Source: Cycas panzhihuaensis (lineage: Eukaryota; Cycadophyta). Taken from it: a stretch of 64,000 bases of DNA. Shown here piece by piece: positions 32,304-44,093 of the stretch (position 1 is its first letter; the number at the start of each line of letters is the position of its first letter). The stretch spans positions 52,087,741-52,151,740 of the forward strand of contig CM041465.1 of assembly GCA_023213395.1 (NCBI GenBank). The letters are read 5' to 3'. Under the pieces are notes generated by a model. The model searched no databases. It saw nothing but the letters and a program-made list of their open reading frames with translations, and had not been told where the DNA came from. The translations under genes and the position numbers were made by a program.

Positions 32304-34889
32304 TCATGTGAGCCTACCTATGACCCCCCTGGAGGCCCGTGCTTTCCCGCCAAAATCATACATGTGTGCGCCCCTCGGTCTACTACTGCTGTCTAGACCC
32401 TGGGGTCCCGTCTCCTGGCCTGTGTGATCCCTCTCCTGGGGACCACATCCCTGCGAGGCTCCTCCACAGGCCTCCATGAAAGCCGCCTCGCTCTCCTCGT
32501 ACCGAGGCCGTCTCGGGGTCGTAGCCGCTGTGTATGTGTGTGTCCGACTCCGGCTCGACCTCGAGATCATCTGGGCCACCCGCTGGTCGTAGCGGACCTG
32601 GATGCGGTCCCTCTCACCTCGAAGTCCCTCCTCGACTGCCCTAGCCCTATCCTCCGACACCTTAAGGCACTCCTCTAGGACTGCCAGGCGAGTACTGATC
32701 CCTGTATCCCTCACGGCTGCTCACGGCTCTCGAGGCTGGGTCCGTCCATGTGACTCATCTCGCCGCCCCACAGTCGCGCCGAGCTCTCACTGTTGTCCCG
32801 AATGCCATATGCTCGGGTCTGCAAACCAGATGTCTCGTACTCTCACCAGTGGGGCGAACGCCTGCATGTAGGCTCCCGCCGACCTAGGCGCATCCTCTGC
32901 CTGGATGGGCGGTTGCCCCTCCGCGTAGACCTGAGGGAACAACTCCCTCACCGCAGCCTCAACCAGTCTCTGAACCTCCGCTACACCTGTCAATGCAACA
33001 TGCCATGTGTCAGTGTGTATCCTCGATGCATATAGAAAAAATCAAATCAAAGCTCTGTCTAGATGTCAAATGACTAAGGAAACGGATAGGTCTCACCTGC
33101 CGTAGCCGCCGGATCCTCTGCTTAGGCGACATCCTCCTCTCCTGGCTCTTCGCCAGCTGCCGGCGCCTCGTCCTCAGGCACGTCCTCTACCTTCGCCTCA
33201 TCTCTGGCAGGAGCTGGCTCGACTCTCGCCCCTCTGGATCTCCTCACGATCCGGAGCCTGCGCCTTGGTCTCTTGCCCGCTCTCCTCTGACTCTGAAGGC
33301 TGCCCCTCCTGTGGCGACCCGGATGGTCTCTTGCACCCACGATGGTCGTGATGGACCTGCCTCTCCTACAGGTTGCGATGGGCTAGCCCCATCTCCCCCG
33401 TCGTCACTGTCATCACCCCCATCGTCGTCATCATCGTCACTATCCTCGATGGGTGCTGCTCCTCCTCCTGTTGGGTCGTCACTTGCCCACCTCACCGCTC
33501 TGTATGGATCTGCCACATAGTCTGTCAGGGTGAGGAGGTCGAGTGATGTTGCGTCGACCGACCGGCGAACATGGGCCTGGTCCTCCGTCCCTTGGAATCT
33601 CGTCTGCCACCTGTGGACCATCGGGGCCCACCTCGCTATGGGGAACGGCCCCCCTACTAGTGCCACTGTTGCGAAGTGATCGAAAAACCAAGACCTGCGA
33701 TGGCGTCAGTCACGAGAGTCCTCCTCTGCCTGATCTCCTGATAGTGTCTAGTTGGGCGACGAGGTTCGCTGCAACTAGAGTGGCCTAGTCCATCCTCTAG
33801 CCGGCCTCGCCGCGTCTTTGCGTCCACCCATCCTCCCCGATCTCTCAGAGTTACATTTGGGAGATCCGAGCAGAATGCATAGAAAAATAAGCTTCCTCGC
33901 CTGAGGAATCCCTGACAGAAGTACCATCTGGAGGGGAGCTCCCTCACGCCATCTAGCTCCCCGTGAGGAACCGAGCCGCCTCCATGTGTCTTTGCCTCAT
34001 TCTTAGCGGCGTCCTCGCCTCACAGGTCTCCCCTGTCGCCCGGCACCCCGTGATCACTTTGATATCCTCTGGAGTAATGGTGACATCTCCTATCTGTGGC
34101 AAGTGAAACATGTGCCTCCTCATCCCGGTCGACACTATGTCCACTAGGAGTCTCGATCCGTCTGAAGGGGTCTTCAGGGCCTTGTACAGGCCACATCTCT
34201 TCAGGACTGTCCTATCCTCCTCTGTCGACATCTCCAACCAGCTCAAGATGGGCATGCCGACGTTCTCGCGGTTATCCACCGCGGTAACTGCCTGTAACCA
34301 GTAAAATCAGTCAAAGTTAGTCTCCTAGCAGTCACCTAGGCTCCTAGCTATCTTGTCAGTTGTCTTTTCTGATTTCGGAGGGCTATTTGGGCCCCCGTTC
34401 TTGTTTTCTGATTCCTGCCTGCGTACCGCTCTAAATTTAGCGGTACCGCTAAATTTAGAGCGGGCCCCGTGGCAAAGATCGCGGTGCCGTGATCTTGGCC
34501 GCGGAACCGCCGCCAGCCTCCTAAAAAGGGGGGTTTTTGGCCCCGAAAAATCAAAATTTTTGTGGTGGACCCTATGTGGGGCCCACCGGGCCCCGGCCGC
34601 TAATGCCGTGTCCCCGCCTCTTTCGGGTCCAATTGACTCAGGAGGCCTCAAATCGCCCATAAGGGGCATAAAAAGCATTAAATTTAAATAAAAAGCAATT
34701 AATTTCAAATTGCGAAGTAACTGAGGTATCGTTGGATCCACTAACTGGATGCAGTCGTGATTACGCCATAGCGTCTCTAAGATCGTGGTGACTGTCTCCT
34801 CGTGCGAATCCGACGGTCGGATCGTCCTCGGTGTGCCTCTGAAGTCGGGTAGCGCTCCGCGTCGTAAGGGAAAGGCTCTGGTTTCGCAT
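32304..34889 (-). pseudogene. PMD protein gene of A1, antisense, three exons, disrupted
   Basis: Exon 1 runs 34889-34746 but ends in a stop just after the internal ATG (ATG GCG TAA at 34769). Intron 1 ends at the acceptor TTACAG (34292). Exon 2 starts at 34291 with VDNRENVGMPILSWLEMSTE, CGLYKALKTP and FHLPQIGDVTITPED, then frameshifts; its later part has an acidic low-complexity run (DSDDDDDDGGDDSDDGGDG, about 33430-33490). Intron 2 is 33096-32987 (110 bp, GTGAGA to GACAG, phase 1). Exon 3 reads GVAEVQRLVEAAVRELFPQV then a probable coiled coil (LAVLEECLKVSEDRARAVEE). Introns in the antisense gene survive because the element RNA does not splice them (inference). Confidence 0.75.
34426..34463. 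repeat. perfect 38 bp palindrome in PMD intron 1 (A1)
   Basis: Perfect palindrome centred on GCGGTACCGC, with outer CCGC/GCGG and inner TCTAAATTTA arms. Same length and design as 24236-24273 in an LTR U3. Confidence 0.9.
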
Positions 34890-34927
34890 GAGAGCCGGTG
34901 AAAATGAATCCGGTTTTCATTGATTTT

Positions 34928-34938
34928 CCTTATATAGG
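34928..34938 (-). promoter_or_regulatory. TATA box of A1 PMD gene
   Basis: CCTATATAAGG on the minus strand, 39 bases upstream of the first possible PMD ATG; same context as 1703-1713. Confidence 0.65.
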
Positions 34939-35460
34939 CGGGGGCCCTGGCGGGCACTTCTTCCGTTTTTGGCTTCGTGACAGTCGTTGGGACCGTCTTT
35001 TCGCGCTGGTAGCCTTTGCCTTCTGGCCCTGTTGCTCATTGTGCTTCATGGACGCCCTTTTTGCCCTCGCTTGTAAGGGCATTTATGGCGCCTCATTATT
35101 GCGCTTTTGGCCAGGGCCTTTTGCATCGTTTTGCGCGCTGCTCCCGTGCATGCCCGAGTTTATACTCGTTTGGCTCGTTCACGCCTGGACTCGTTTTTGC
35201 AGCCCTTTCTCGCCCCTGGGGTCCTCAAGAGAAACGCTCCCCCCGTTTGGGGGCATGTTTTGCTTCCCGAAGCAACTTTCGGGGACTCCAGGGCGCCTTT
35301 TTTCGCCTACTCCCGATTGCCTGATTGCTTGCTCTCGTTTTCAGGTAACCTCATTGCTAGGTCCTCCTACCCTTCGCGGCCTGCTCCGCGCCTGCTATTC
35401 GAGTCTTTGTGTTGCTTACATTGCTATTTGTGATTGTTTACCAGAGTTTAGCATTCGACC
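34939..35460. other. divergent spacer and aRNH leader (A1)
   Basis: Nearly the same sequence as 1714-2233. A long plus-strand frame is open across it, but it follows family A base composition and is not kept in family C; not called as a gene. Confidence 0.4.
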
Positions 35461-35844
35461 ATGTCTCTCCTCATTTTCACCGATGGTGGAAGTCGCGGCA
35501 ACCCCGGGCCTTCCGCCGCTGCGTAGATTCTTCGTAGTCCCTCCGGACACGACTACCTGCGCTCCGGAGTCTTTCTTCCTGAGGCTACCAATAACGAAGC
35601 CGAGTACACGGCCGTTATTGAAGCCCTTACCGATGCCATTGTGTTATTTTGCGATTCTCAGGTTGTGGTGTCCCATCTCACCCAGGTTTACCAGGTGCGA
35701 TGCCCTCATCTGAGAACTCTTGCGTTTGCCGCCAGGTCCCTCCTAGCTCGTTTCTCGGTAGATATCCGGATATTCCGAGGCACCTCAACGAGGCCGGTAA
35801 GCGGCCTCGTTCGCCTCATCCTTGGCGTCGCCTCCCTCTTCTAG
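35461..35844 (+). pseudogene. archaeal-type RNase H of A1, disrupted
   Basis: Begins MSLLIFTDGGSRGNPGPSAA, then a TAG replaces the conserved Trp codon at about 35523. NNEAEYTAVIEALTDA is intact. The segment coding for LCFHRGS is deleted, after which FCDSQVVVSHLTQVYQVRCP reads on; indels in CG-rich sequence near 35757-35815 destroy the C-terminus. Confidence 0.85.
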
Positions 35845-36202
35845 GGCAGCCCTTGAGACTTGCCCGTCGATCCATGCCCAAGCCTCCGGTGTTGTTAGTT
35901 AGTTATACACCTTTGCTTTGTCGGATGCCTTTTTCACTTCACGCGTCGGCGTCGCGACAGCGGGGCATCACGCTTTCTTGCCGCCGGTTCGGTCGATGAT
36001 TAGACGGCAGCGTGGCGGCCCTACGTGGTCCTCGTCTCTGTCTCCCTTGTCCACGCGCTCCGCCACGACACTTGCCTACGCCCTTGGTCCATGTACTACT
36101 CTTTATTGCTTTTATATATATATGCATGTACTGCTCATGTTTCTTGGTTGTCAGCATTCGCCATCACATTACGCTCGGCGGTGAGGCTCTGCGCCAAGGC
36201 GA
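35845..36202 (+). other. A1 3' tail before the 3' LTR
   Basis: Same content as 2656-3006: GATTAGACGGCAGCGTGGCG block, TATATATATATGCATG near 36113, and a short CCAAGGCGA purine-richer tract next to the LTR. Confidence 0.55.
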
Positions 36203-38734
36203 TGTTCCAGCTATTGGGAATGGACTCGAGACACATCGACATAGGTTTGTTCAGGTATATGTTCTTACTTTTCTTACTTATGAGTGCTGGAGTAATTTAG
36301 AATAGTTTGATTGACATATGCCTGCCTACATGCATTCGTTTGACTGCCTGTCCATGATGCATGTGCCTAACGGCACCCCTCAGCCTATGACGACTCACAG
36401 TGGGGGCATTCATCAGTGAATGCGACACCCCGTATGGCATACAACCACTCACGATGTCTCCATGGCCTTTTGGGATGCTTTTACCAGCTTGTTTATTCTT
36501 GTTACCACATGCCACTTATGTTGCAAACCCTTCCTAAGCCCGGTTTAACCCTTAGTTAGGGCTCTTTGCACCATTATGGGTACTTGCCCATGGCCTAGAC
36601 CTTCTCCTAATTGATGTATTTCATGCTTAGCTTTTTGACCTTAATAAAAAACCTGATTTTCAAGTTGTATTTTTCTCTTTTTTGAATTTCAGGTTGGTAC
36701 CGCGGTAAACTAGGCGATCACGGAGTTTCGATGGTACCGCAGAGTTTGCAGATCGATCGCTTAAAATTAAAAAAGAGAAACCACGACGGTGGCGCGTTTT
36801 TTTCGAACCGCGCGTGGCTCACGTGCGATTGGGCGCCCCGAGGCCCCCAACGTTTACTTGCTATGCCCAAGGCATAAAAGCCTTTTTCTTACTCATTTGC
36901 TTGATTCTTGACTTCACTTTTCAAGTTTTCTAGAGCAACTTCTCCACAAAAAAAGACAAGGCAAAGAAACAGTAAACAAGAGAACTTCTTCTCAAAGATG
37001 GGACAGAGGTGAAGTGGGTGCTACCAATTTGGAGTTGCAGGGCCATTGCTGCCCCCTACGGAGCCCCATTGCAAGCACCACTCTTCTCCACAAATACCCA
37101 AAGCTTCAAGAGGATTTCTTCACCAAAAGACCACTTCAAAGACCCATCTTCAAGCTCTCAACTTGCATGAAGCTCTACTCTTCTACTCTCTTGCAAAGGA
37201 CATTCAACACCACCTCTTAGACATTGCTTGGGCTGCTCCTCCAAGTGGCCAAGCACCTACATGCACTTATTCTTCTCTATTCAAGGTATTTATTGTCTCT
37301 TGTTGGTGCTTTTTGCTTGTTTTCTTCATTGTTTTGCTTGCAAATTCTTTCCTCCCTTTTGCATGCACTTCCTTTGGGTTTCTCTTGGCCGTTTGATGCA
37401 AGTAATCTTAGTAGTTGTGGCTTACTAGAATGCTGCAGTGCTGCCCTAGGTTAGGCACATTTTCTTGTATTTCCTTGAAACCCATCCTCTTCCTCTTAGC
37501 TTCCTCTTTCGCCATTTCCTAAGCTAGCCGGCATAAAGGGTTTTCACGAGGATTTGAGGGAGATAGGCGGGGTTTCACCCCCCATTGCCGTCCTTCTCCC
37601 CAAGGGTTCCGTCCCTTATCCTCTCTCCCTTTAGCACCTGTGCTTTCTTAGGAAATGGAGCTAGGGAAGCCTTGGAGAGTTGGGTTGAGTTTCTCTCTTG
37701 GTGTAGGAAATTTGTTACTACATGACTCATCTTGTTGCATGCTAGCACTGTTTTCCCTATACCCTGTGGAGACCTCTCGTGGGTGAGTTAGCCATCCCGA
37801 GGCTACACTCAATCCCATTTGGTGCGTTTTATGGTGTACGACAGTCTGCATATTTATCGCGCGGCTTTGTTTCATTTCCGTTATATGTTGGTGCTTAACT
37901 ACATTTTTCTAGCTTAGTTGATTTCATTTTCAGTATATACATATATATCTCGTCGTGCTTCGTAGCCTCTCTCCCAAGGGGAGAGCGTTCTTTCTGTTTG
38001 TGCACAGGGTCGCTTAAGAGGGAGTGGTGCACGAGATCAACCCATTGCCGGTTGACTCTCGTACGGTATTCTTCCCCCTTCTTGTTTTGAGCTTTACTTT
38101 CCGTTCTTTTAGTTTATTTAGTCCTTGCATGCTCTCGGGGAGGTACGTGAACCCCCTTCGTTGCCTTCGATCGACGTTGCATGCGCGGAGGACGGAGGGA
38201 AGGAGTGCAACCGAGGAGGGGAACCTGCGTTTCTGCTCGGACGCCGTATCCAGGTATTTTCCATGTATCTTTCGTATTTTCTTTATGCTCTTATGTCTCT
38301 TTGCACTCACTTTGATAGGTAAAGGAACATAAAAGAAGAAGGAAAAATAACTGTTTATTTTACATTTGCTTTCTCGTATTACTTTATTACATTGCATAAC
38401 ATAGTAGTAGAGGACCCCATTTACCTGTGCCCCTTAACCGCACTTGCTCTAGACCCGTTACGCATTTGATTGGTTGCCCCCTCGTCGCCTTCTCATTGCC
38501 TTGGGAAGCCGCAACGCGCGAGGTTCCCTTTCCCTTCCCGGCCATCCGAAGGGTAGGAAGGCCTCGTCTTGCACGGCCACCTGGAAGCAACCAGGCACCT
38601 TGTAGTCCGTGCACCGCTCCGTGCCAAGACGGATGTCCTGCGAGGTATGATCCTCGCTATCTAGCTTGCTTAGCCTATTATTTTTATGCCCTTTCCGCTA
38701 GACGTTGGATCATTGCCCCGCGGAGAGCGTTTCA
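36203..38734 (+). repeat. A1 3' LTR
   Basis: 2532 bp from TGTTCCAGCTATTGGG to GCGTTTCA. It holds TATA box ATAAAAG at 36874-36880. It is followed by unrelated AT-rich DNA, fixing the element end. Confidence 0.9.
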
Positions 38735-40200
38735 AGATCTTAATTCATTGGGGATAAATCAACGATAAATGGACTTACTACTTCTCAAATTTTGTTTTTG
38801 CTGTAAAGAGTGGATCTATCCTTCATCTCCATGCACTAAACACAAAGGCAAACATGGGAGCAAGAGAGACTTGAGAGAAAGAAAGTAGCTCTCACAAAAT
38901 GGGGAGGTAAGAATGAATCTCCTCCATTGAGCTTTTACTTTTATATTGAGAGAGGGAGCATTAGAGTTAGGTGAAATGAAATTACACATAATGTATATGA
39001 AAGTGCATTTCACTTAAGTGATCTAATTTAAAGTTCACTTAAGACCCTTTTTCGAAATAATCAACTAATGTAATGACCTTGTGTCATTAACCCTTTTCAT
39101 TTGCGATATCAAAATCCTTTGACAAAAAACAAGAGATTTGTGATCTAAACAAATGTACAACGCAACAATTATGCAGGTTAATCAATAGTCCCAATGTCAA
39201 TTAGGCTATCTTTCAACATTCTTTCAATACTACAACCATCGTGTAGTATCGAAAGAATGTTGCCACAACCAATATAACTTCTACACAAAGTCAAAAGTGG
39301 CATACCTTTCAAAACATTAATATACTAACGAACCAATGAATGGTAGATACTTAGCATAGATACATAAAACGTTAGCATCCTCGCTTTGATGCTAGATGTG
39401 GTAGACCCAAGTCCCTAGTAGAGTAAATCATGTTTCAATTCAACCCAATAGAAAATTACACCATGCTGAAAACTAATTTAGTTGTCTACAAATTGTAATT
39501 TATTGAGTAACTTGGTCATGCTAGCCTTAAGAAAGTCATAGACATTTGATAAAAAAATTAACTTTTAACTTTTTCTTTTCTTGCCTCATATTCTTTCAAA
39601 GTAGATGTTGGGTCATCCTCTTCTCAACCTTTTATAAGGTCCTTTGGAGGGGTTGAATTTTTAACTTCTTAAATGCTTCATACTCGTGAGTTTCTTTCTA
39701 TTTCTTACATACAAGTACCTTTGTCTAGCCTTATGCCTTCCATATAACCATTGCTAAATTCTCCCTCTTTTCTTCAAAACCCTAAACCTAGGTTGGATCT
39801 CTTACAATTATCATCATCCCTTTCTATTTCTATCTCCTTGATATAAAGCATACCTTTTGGGTTATCGAGTTCAATTGGACTTACTTCTCAACTAGAACCT
39901 TGGTCCTTGTCCTAAATGATTTCACAACTGACCTTTCAATAGGTTCCACCTTAAGTTTCTACCATGACCACTATTAATCTTGCCTAAATAACTCAAGCCT
40001 TTGGGGTTGTTGGTGTTTTTTAAAATCTAGAAGCAAAACCTCAACCTAGAACTTTAGGTTATCAAAACCCTTAAGTCAATATTGATTCACTTTTCTAGAA
40101 GTCTTTATTATGGCTTAATAATCCAACTACTTCTTAAGCATGCCCATCCTCTCAGTTAAGTTTAGGACCTTCATCTCAATATCTCCCATCATAAAGTGTT
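38735..40200. other. AT-rich island, unidentified part
   Basis: Abrupt change to AT-rich sequence at the A1 end. No conserved coding frame was recognised. A hairpin sits at 39215-39261. The later part may be the leader of the fossil gag element that starts to be recognisable at 40201. Confidence 0.5.
39215..39261. repeat. 20 bp stem, 7 bp loop inverted repeat
   Basis: Arms AACATTCTTTCAATACTACA and TGTAGTATCGAAAGAATGTT with one mismatched pair, loop ACCATCG. Function unknown. Confidence 0.75.
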
Positions 40201-41756
40201 ATGGAACCAAATCCTAGGGGGGCATCAAACCCTCAAGCATGTTCTTATACTTATGGTGGTTCACAACCCTACCAAATCCCTCAATCTCAACCATAAATTG
40301 GTCCCACTTTTCCACCCTCGTAATCCAATCCATCTATGAAACTTATTATGTTAGGTGTTCAACCCTATTGCACTAATGTAAGTATCCCACAACCTACTTT
40401 TACTTCTTAAAATCCTTCTCCTGGATTTTCTCCATTTTGAAGTAATCAAATAATCCCAAACATTTTCTAACCCACTATAGGTGCAACTACTCTTGCCTAA
40501 GGCATTCATAGATCTTATACCAATTATATGAATAGTCTATTCACCAAAAATATTCTCATGACTGATCTTCCTCTTGTTGTTCTTTCATTGCCTCACTTTG
40601 AGGGAACTCAAGGTGAAAACCCACAACCACATGTCTATGCTTTTGATTTGGCTTGCTCACAATGACATAAAGGAATGGTATGTTCTTTGCCTTTTTCTTC
40701 CCTCCAACACTTTTTGATGATGCTTGTAAATGGTTTCATTGCTTGCCTTCATGCTCTATTTATACCTTTGAGTAGCTCTTAATCGATTCATTACCTATTT
40801 CAGCATAAGAAAACCTTATGATTTAGGTGCTAAGGCCCTATTATTTGCTAAATAAGATTATGAGGAAACTTGTCACAAGTTCGCAAAAATATTTTAAGAT
40901 TTATTCTTTGCCTCAAAATATGAGTATCATGATGGTCTTATCACCAAATTGTTCTTAAATGTTCTTTAGTCACACATATGTTTTGAAGTGCTAAAAATGA
41001 ATCCAACTTGTTATTAAGAAGCCCTTAATAAGGGTTTTGTTTATGAGACATTTGAAATTCAAGCTGGTATTAAACCCATACCAAAACCTTTTACTTGTAA
41101 GGACAAACCCAAACCTCTCACACAAGATAAATTAATAGATTTTATTACATTAACATTTTGTAACATAGAGTGTAAATTGGATATCAACTCTTAAAATGCT
41201 AAAAATTAAGAAGATTAATCTAAAACCATCGCCCTTGCCCAAAAAACATTCCACCTCCATAAGGATATATTGGTCCTAGTGCACTCTTCATGGAATGAGG
41301 AGTCATTTTAATGATGAGTGTTGGACTCTTTGAAAGATGAAATTCAAGCTCATAGACAAACTCAAATAAGATCTATTCTACATCAACCAATTTATAAAGA
41401 TTCCTTCCCTAATCATAGCAATAATAATAGAAGAAGAAATCACTAAAGATAAAGCAATAATAATAACTTTTCTAATCAACCGCTCAAATTTGACGCCTCA
41501 TCTCCATCTTCTAAGGAAGCTAAGCCTTTGTTAAAAAATGAGTAAATGGTGCCCTCTAAAGAAGATCTCCCTCTCACAAGTAAAAGGAAAAAGGTAATTA
41601 ATTTGGTTGATACCATAGATTCTATCATTGATATAAAAAGTAAACAAGTTTTAGAAGGTGTTTTTTATTCTCAAAATCTTGAACCACCCGATCTTCCTAA
41701 GATGCCTACATACACAATGCAGTTTGATTTTAAGTTGACCTCTCCTGCTTAATGTT
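40201..41756 (+). pseudogene. fossil Ty3/gypsy gag, same lineage as elements A-C
   Basis: A heavily decayed, AT-shifted gag. A Pro/Gln/Ser-rich N-terminal part starts MEPNPRGASNPQACSYTYGG. Frame-hopping matches to the C1 gag follow: LPHFEGTQGENPQPHVYAFD against VPRFDGTSSQDPTEHVRSFF, ACKWFHCLPSCSIYTFE against ALKWFYRLLAYSIHSFQ, EVLKMNPTCY and FEIQAGIKP. A zinc knuckle (C-x2-H-x4-H-x4-C, CTLHGMRSHFNDEC) is at 41280-41321. The last part (41546-41756) contains KRKKVINLVDTIDS, matching GKKVIQLLEATST of C1. Pol was not found; a copia element begins shortly after. Confidence 0.75.
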
Positions 41757-41795
41757 ATGGGTAAGTCTTATTCTATTATGGATGAATTATAGACT

Positions 41796-41800
41796 ATTAC
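41796..41800. repeat. probable left target duplication of the copia element (attac)
   Basis: Five bases before the copia LTR. The partner copy is not in the window, so this is unverified. Confidence 0.3.
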
Positions 41801-42273
41801 TGTTAGAATTTCCATGCTAGATATCCGATATTCTTATTATGATCAACTTAATAACCTTTGTAGGCCATAGGAATTACATGTGATGGAGAGAGGGGTACAA
41901 AATTAACTCAATATATGTGAAAGCAATCCATTCAACGAGACACAAGTGCATCAGATCTGGCAGGTGGAAAATCCCTTTAAGGGATAAAAAACCACCTCAA
42001 AAATAGTAGTAATAATAATAATAATAATAATAATCTCTGTACATTTTAATAGGTTGAGGATCTCATCCTCCTCTTACTAATCTGACCTTCTACCTACGTA
42101 CCAACATAATGTTGTCTCCCCAAGCTTCCAACCAATGTGTGAAAGATTTTGCAATAAATAGGAGAGAAGTTCATTGATTTGGACAGTTGACCAAATCACT
42201 GAACTTTTGTAATAAGATAATAAACTTAATTAAATATATAATAAAAGATAGCATTAGATCTTTAATACTAACA
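41801..42273 (-). repeat. Ty1/copia 3' LTR
   Basis: 473 bp bounded by TGTTAG and CTAACA inverted ends, next to a polypurine tract (minus strand TTAAAGGGAGA, 42274-42284). It contains an AAT/TAA microsatellite. Confidence 0.75.
42005..42034. repeat. (TAA)n microsatellite
   Basis: About eight TAA/AAT units inside the copia LTR. Confidence 0.9.
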
Positions 42274-42284
42274 TCTCCCTTTAA
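42274..42284 (-). other. copia polypurine tract
   Basis: Minus strand TTAAAGGGAGA directly before the LTR start TGTTAGTATT. Confidence 0.7.
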
Positions 42285-42330
42285 TGTTATCTTTTGTACA
42301 ATATATGATATAAAAGATAAAAATAGGTCT

Positions 42331-44093
42331 TTAGCATATTGATCCCTCTTTGATGGAGATTGCTTTTATCTTCAATAAATCTCTAAGCTTTAAAAACTTC
42401 ACTCCAGTTAACAGATTTGTAAGAATATTTGCAATCTGCACATTTGTAAGACAATAAGACTGGTGAATAGTTTCTTCATTTGCAAGATTACGTATAAAAT
42501 GTTGATGTAGTTTTATATGTTTTGTCCTTGAATGGGCAACAAGATTAGTAGCGATAGATATGGCTCCTTGATTATCAACATAAAGTTCAATAGATGAGTT
42601 AGGAAATAAACCAAACTCACTTAAAAAGGGATTTAATTCAGCTTTAGTTATGGTTAAGGCTAAGGCTTGCATATTTTTACTGGACCAAGTAATTGGCGAA
42701 GAGTCTAAGAAGAAAATATAACCAGTGGTAGATTTATGATCATCAGAGTCTTTTGCCCAATCTGAATCTGTGTAACCTATTAATTTAGGTTATTCTTGTA
42801 AGAATTATAGGTTAGGCCATAGAATATTGTACCTTATAGGTATCTTAAAATCCGTTTAACTGCTTTCCAATGAGACTCATGAGGATTTTGTATATATCTA
42901 GAGCATAAGGCAATATCATAATAGATATCAAGACAAGTGTGAGTTAGATAAATGAGACTACCTATGAGTTGTCGATATGTTGTGGGATCAGAAAGTCATG
43001 TAGAACAATTAGTAGATAGTTTAATATCTGATTGTAAGGGATTTGGAGCTGATTTAGCATTTTCCATATTAAATCGTTTGACTAAATCTAATATATATTT
43101 AGGTTGAGATATCATTATTTCAAAATCAGTTTTGATAATTTTGTAATCCTAAAAAGAGTGTAAAAGACCTTAATCAGACATTTCAAATTTGTTCATCAAG
43201 ATTGATTTTAATTGATGAATATTAGAGAGTAAGGATCCAAAGATGATTATATCATCTACATAGAGAATTAAGGTAGTAGTATTGTCATTTTCACGTCTAA
43301 AGTAGAGATTAGGATCACTAATACATTTAGTATATCTATTTTGTATAAGATAATCATCTATTTTTGTATACCAAGCTTGAGGAGCTTATTTTAAGCCATA
43401 GATAGATTTTCGTGATTTACAAATGAGGTTAGGATTACAAACAAATCCGGGAGGTTGATTCATGTAGATTTCTTCTTTAAGATCATCATTTAAGAAGGCA
43501 CTCTTAACATCCATATGATGAATTTCCCAACCAAATTTAGCTGCTACAACTATAATAGTTTTAATAGTATTCATTTTAGCTACTAGAGTAAAGGTTTCAT
43601 TATAATCAATACCATCAATCTGTGAGAAACCTTTTGCGACTAAACGAGCTTTGTGTTTCTCAATTGCTCATTTAGAGTTAAACTTAGTTTGATAAACCCA
43701 TTTACAATCGACTACATTCTTTCTAGGAGGTAGAGAAACTAAATCCTAAGTTGAGTTCTTTTTAAGAGCATCTATTTCTTGCATGACTTGTTGCCATATA
43801 GGATTATTACTTGTTTGTTTAAAAGTTTTGGAATCATCATTGGCCATGACTTTGGCCATTAGAGCAAAATTGGCTTAAAGTTTTTGTAAACGAGTTCTTC
43901 TGGTATCCAAAGGATTACTAGCATTAGAACCAACATTAGAAAGAGTTTTCTGAGCCCAAATAGGTTGTTTGATATTGTTAGTTTGTTGTTTTAATGAAGT
44001 GGGCTGACTATATGAAGTAGAGATGGTTTTTTTAAAGTCCAGTTTTGAACTTAAGTAGATAAGGACTCAATTGATTAAGGATTAGCTTGAATG
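42331..44093 (-). pseudogene. Ty1/copia pol remnant: reverse transcriptase and RNase H
   Basis: Minus-strand matches in order: NPIWQQVMQEIDALKKNST near 43800, HKARLVAKGFSQIDGIDYNE near 43630, FGWEIHHMDVKSAFLNDDLK near 43510, then SIYGLK, the catalytic YVDD at 43251-43262, YRQLIGSLIYLTHTC near 42960, and the RNase H part IELYVDNQGAISIATNLVAH with HSRTKHIKLHQHFIRNL, ending at 42331. Several in-frame stops are present. Gag, protease and integrase are missing because element C1 is inserted at 44094; they may lie beyond the window. Confidence 0.85.

Larger units (their letters stand above)
3007..38734 (+). mobile_element. A1: full-length family A Ty3/gypsy (Tat-type) retrotransposon, interrupted by B1 and B2
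   Basis: The element reads LTR 3007-5493, primer site, gag 5755-7346, [B1], gag end and pol 17063-21830, hairpin, noncoding, [B2], PMD (antisense), aRNH (sense), LTR 36203-38734. Removing B1 and B2 with one copy of each target duplication restores a continuous element of about 16.2 kb; the joined sequence matches uninterrupted B copies at both joints. Its right end GCGTTTCA meets unrelated AT-rich DNA at 38735. The left LTR is preceded by A0, not by a target-site copy, so the element is part of a tandem array. Large AT-rich stretches of the two LTRs are identical by eye, suggesting recent insertion. Confidence 0.85.

Noticed and set aside
38816-39013. Short minus-strand frame at the start of the AT-rich island
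   Set aside because: No conserved motif, composition-driven frame.
42008-42033. TAA repeat as a CRISPR-like or regulatory array
   Set aside because: It is a plain trinucleotide microsatellite inside an LTR.
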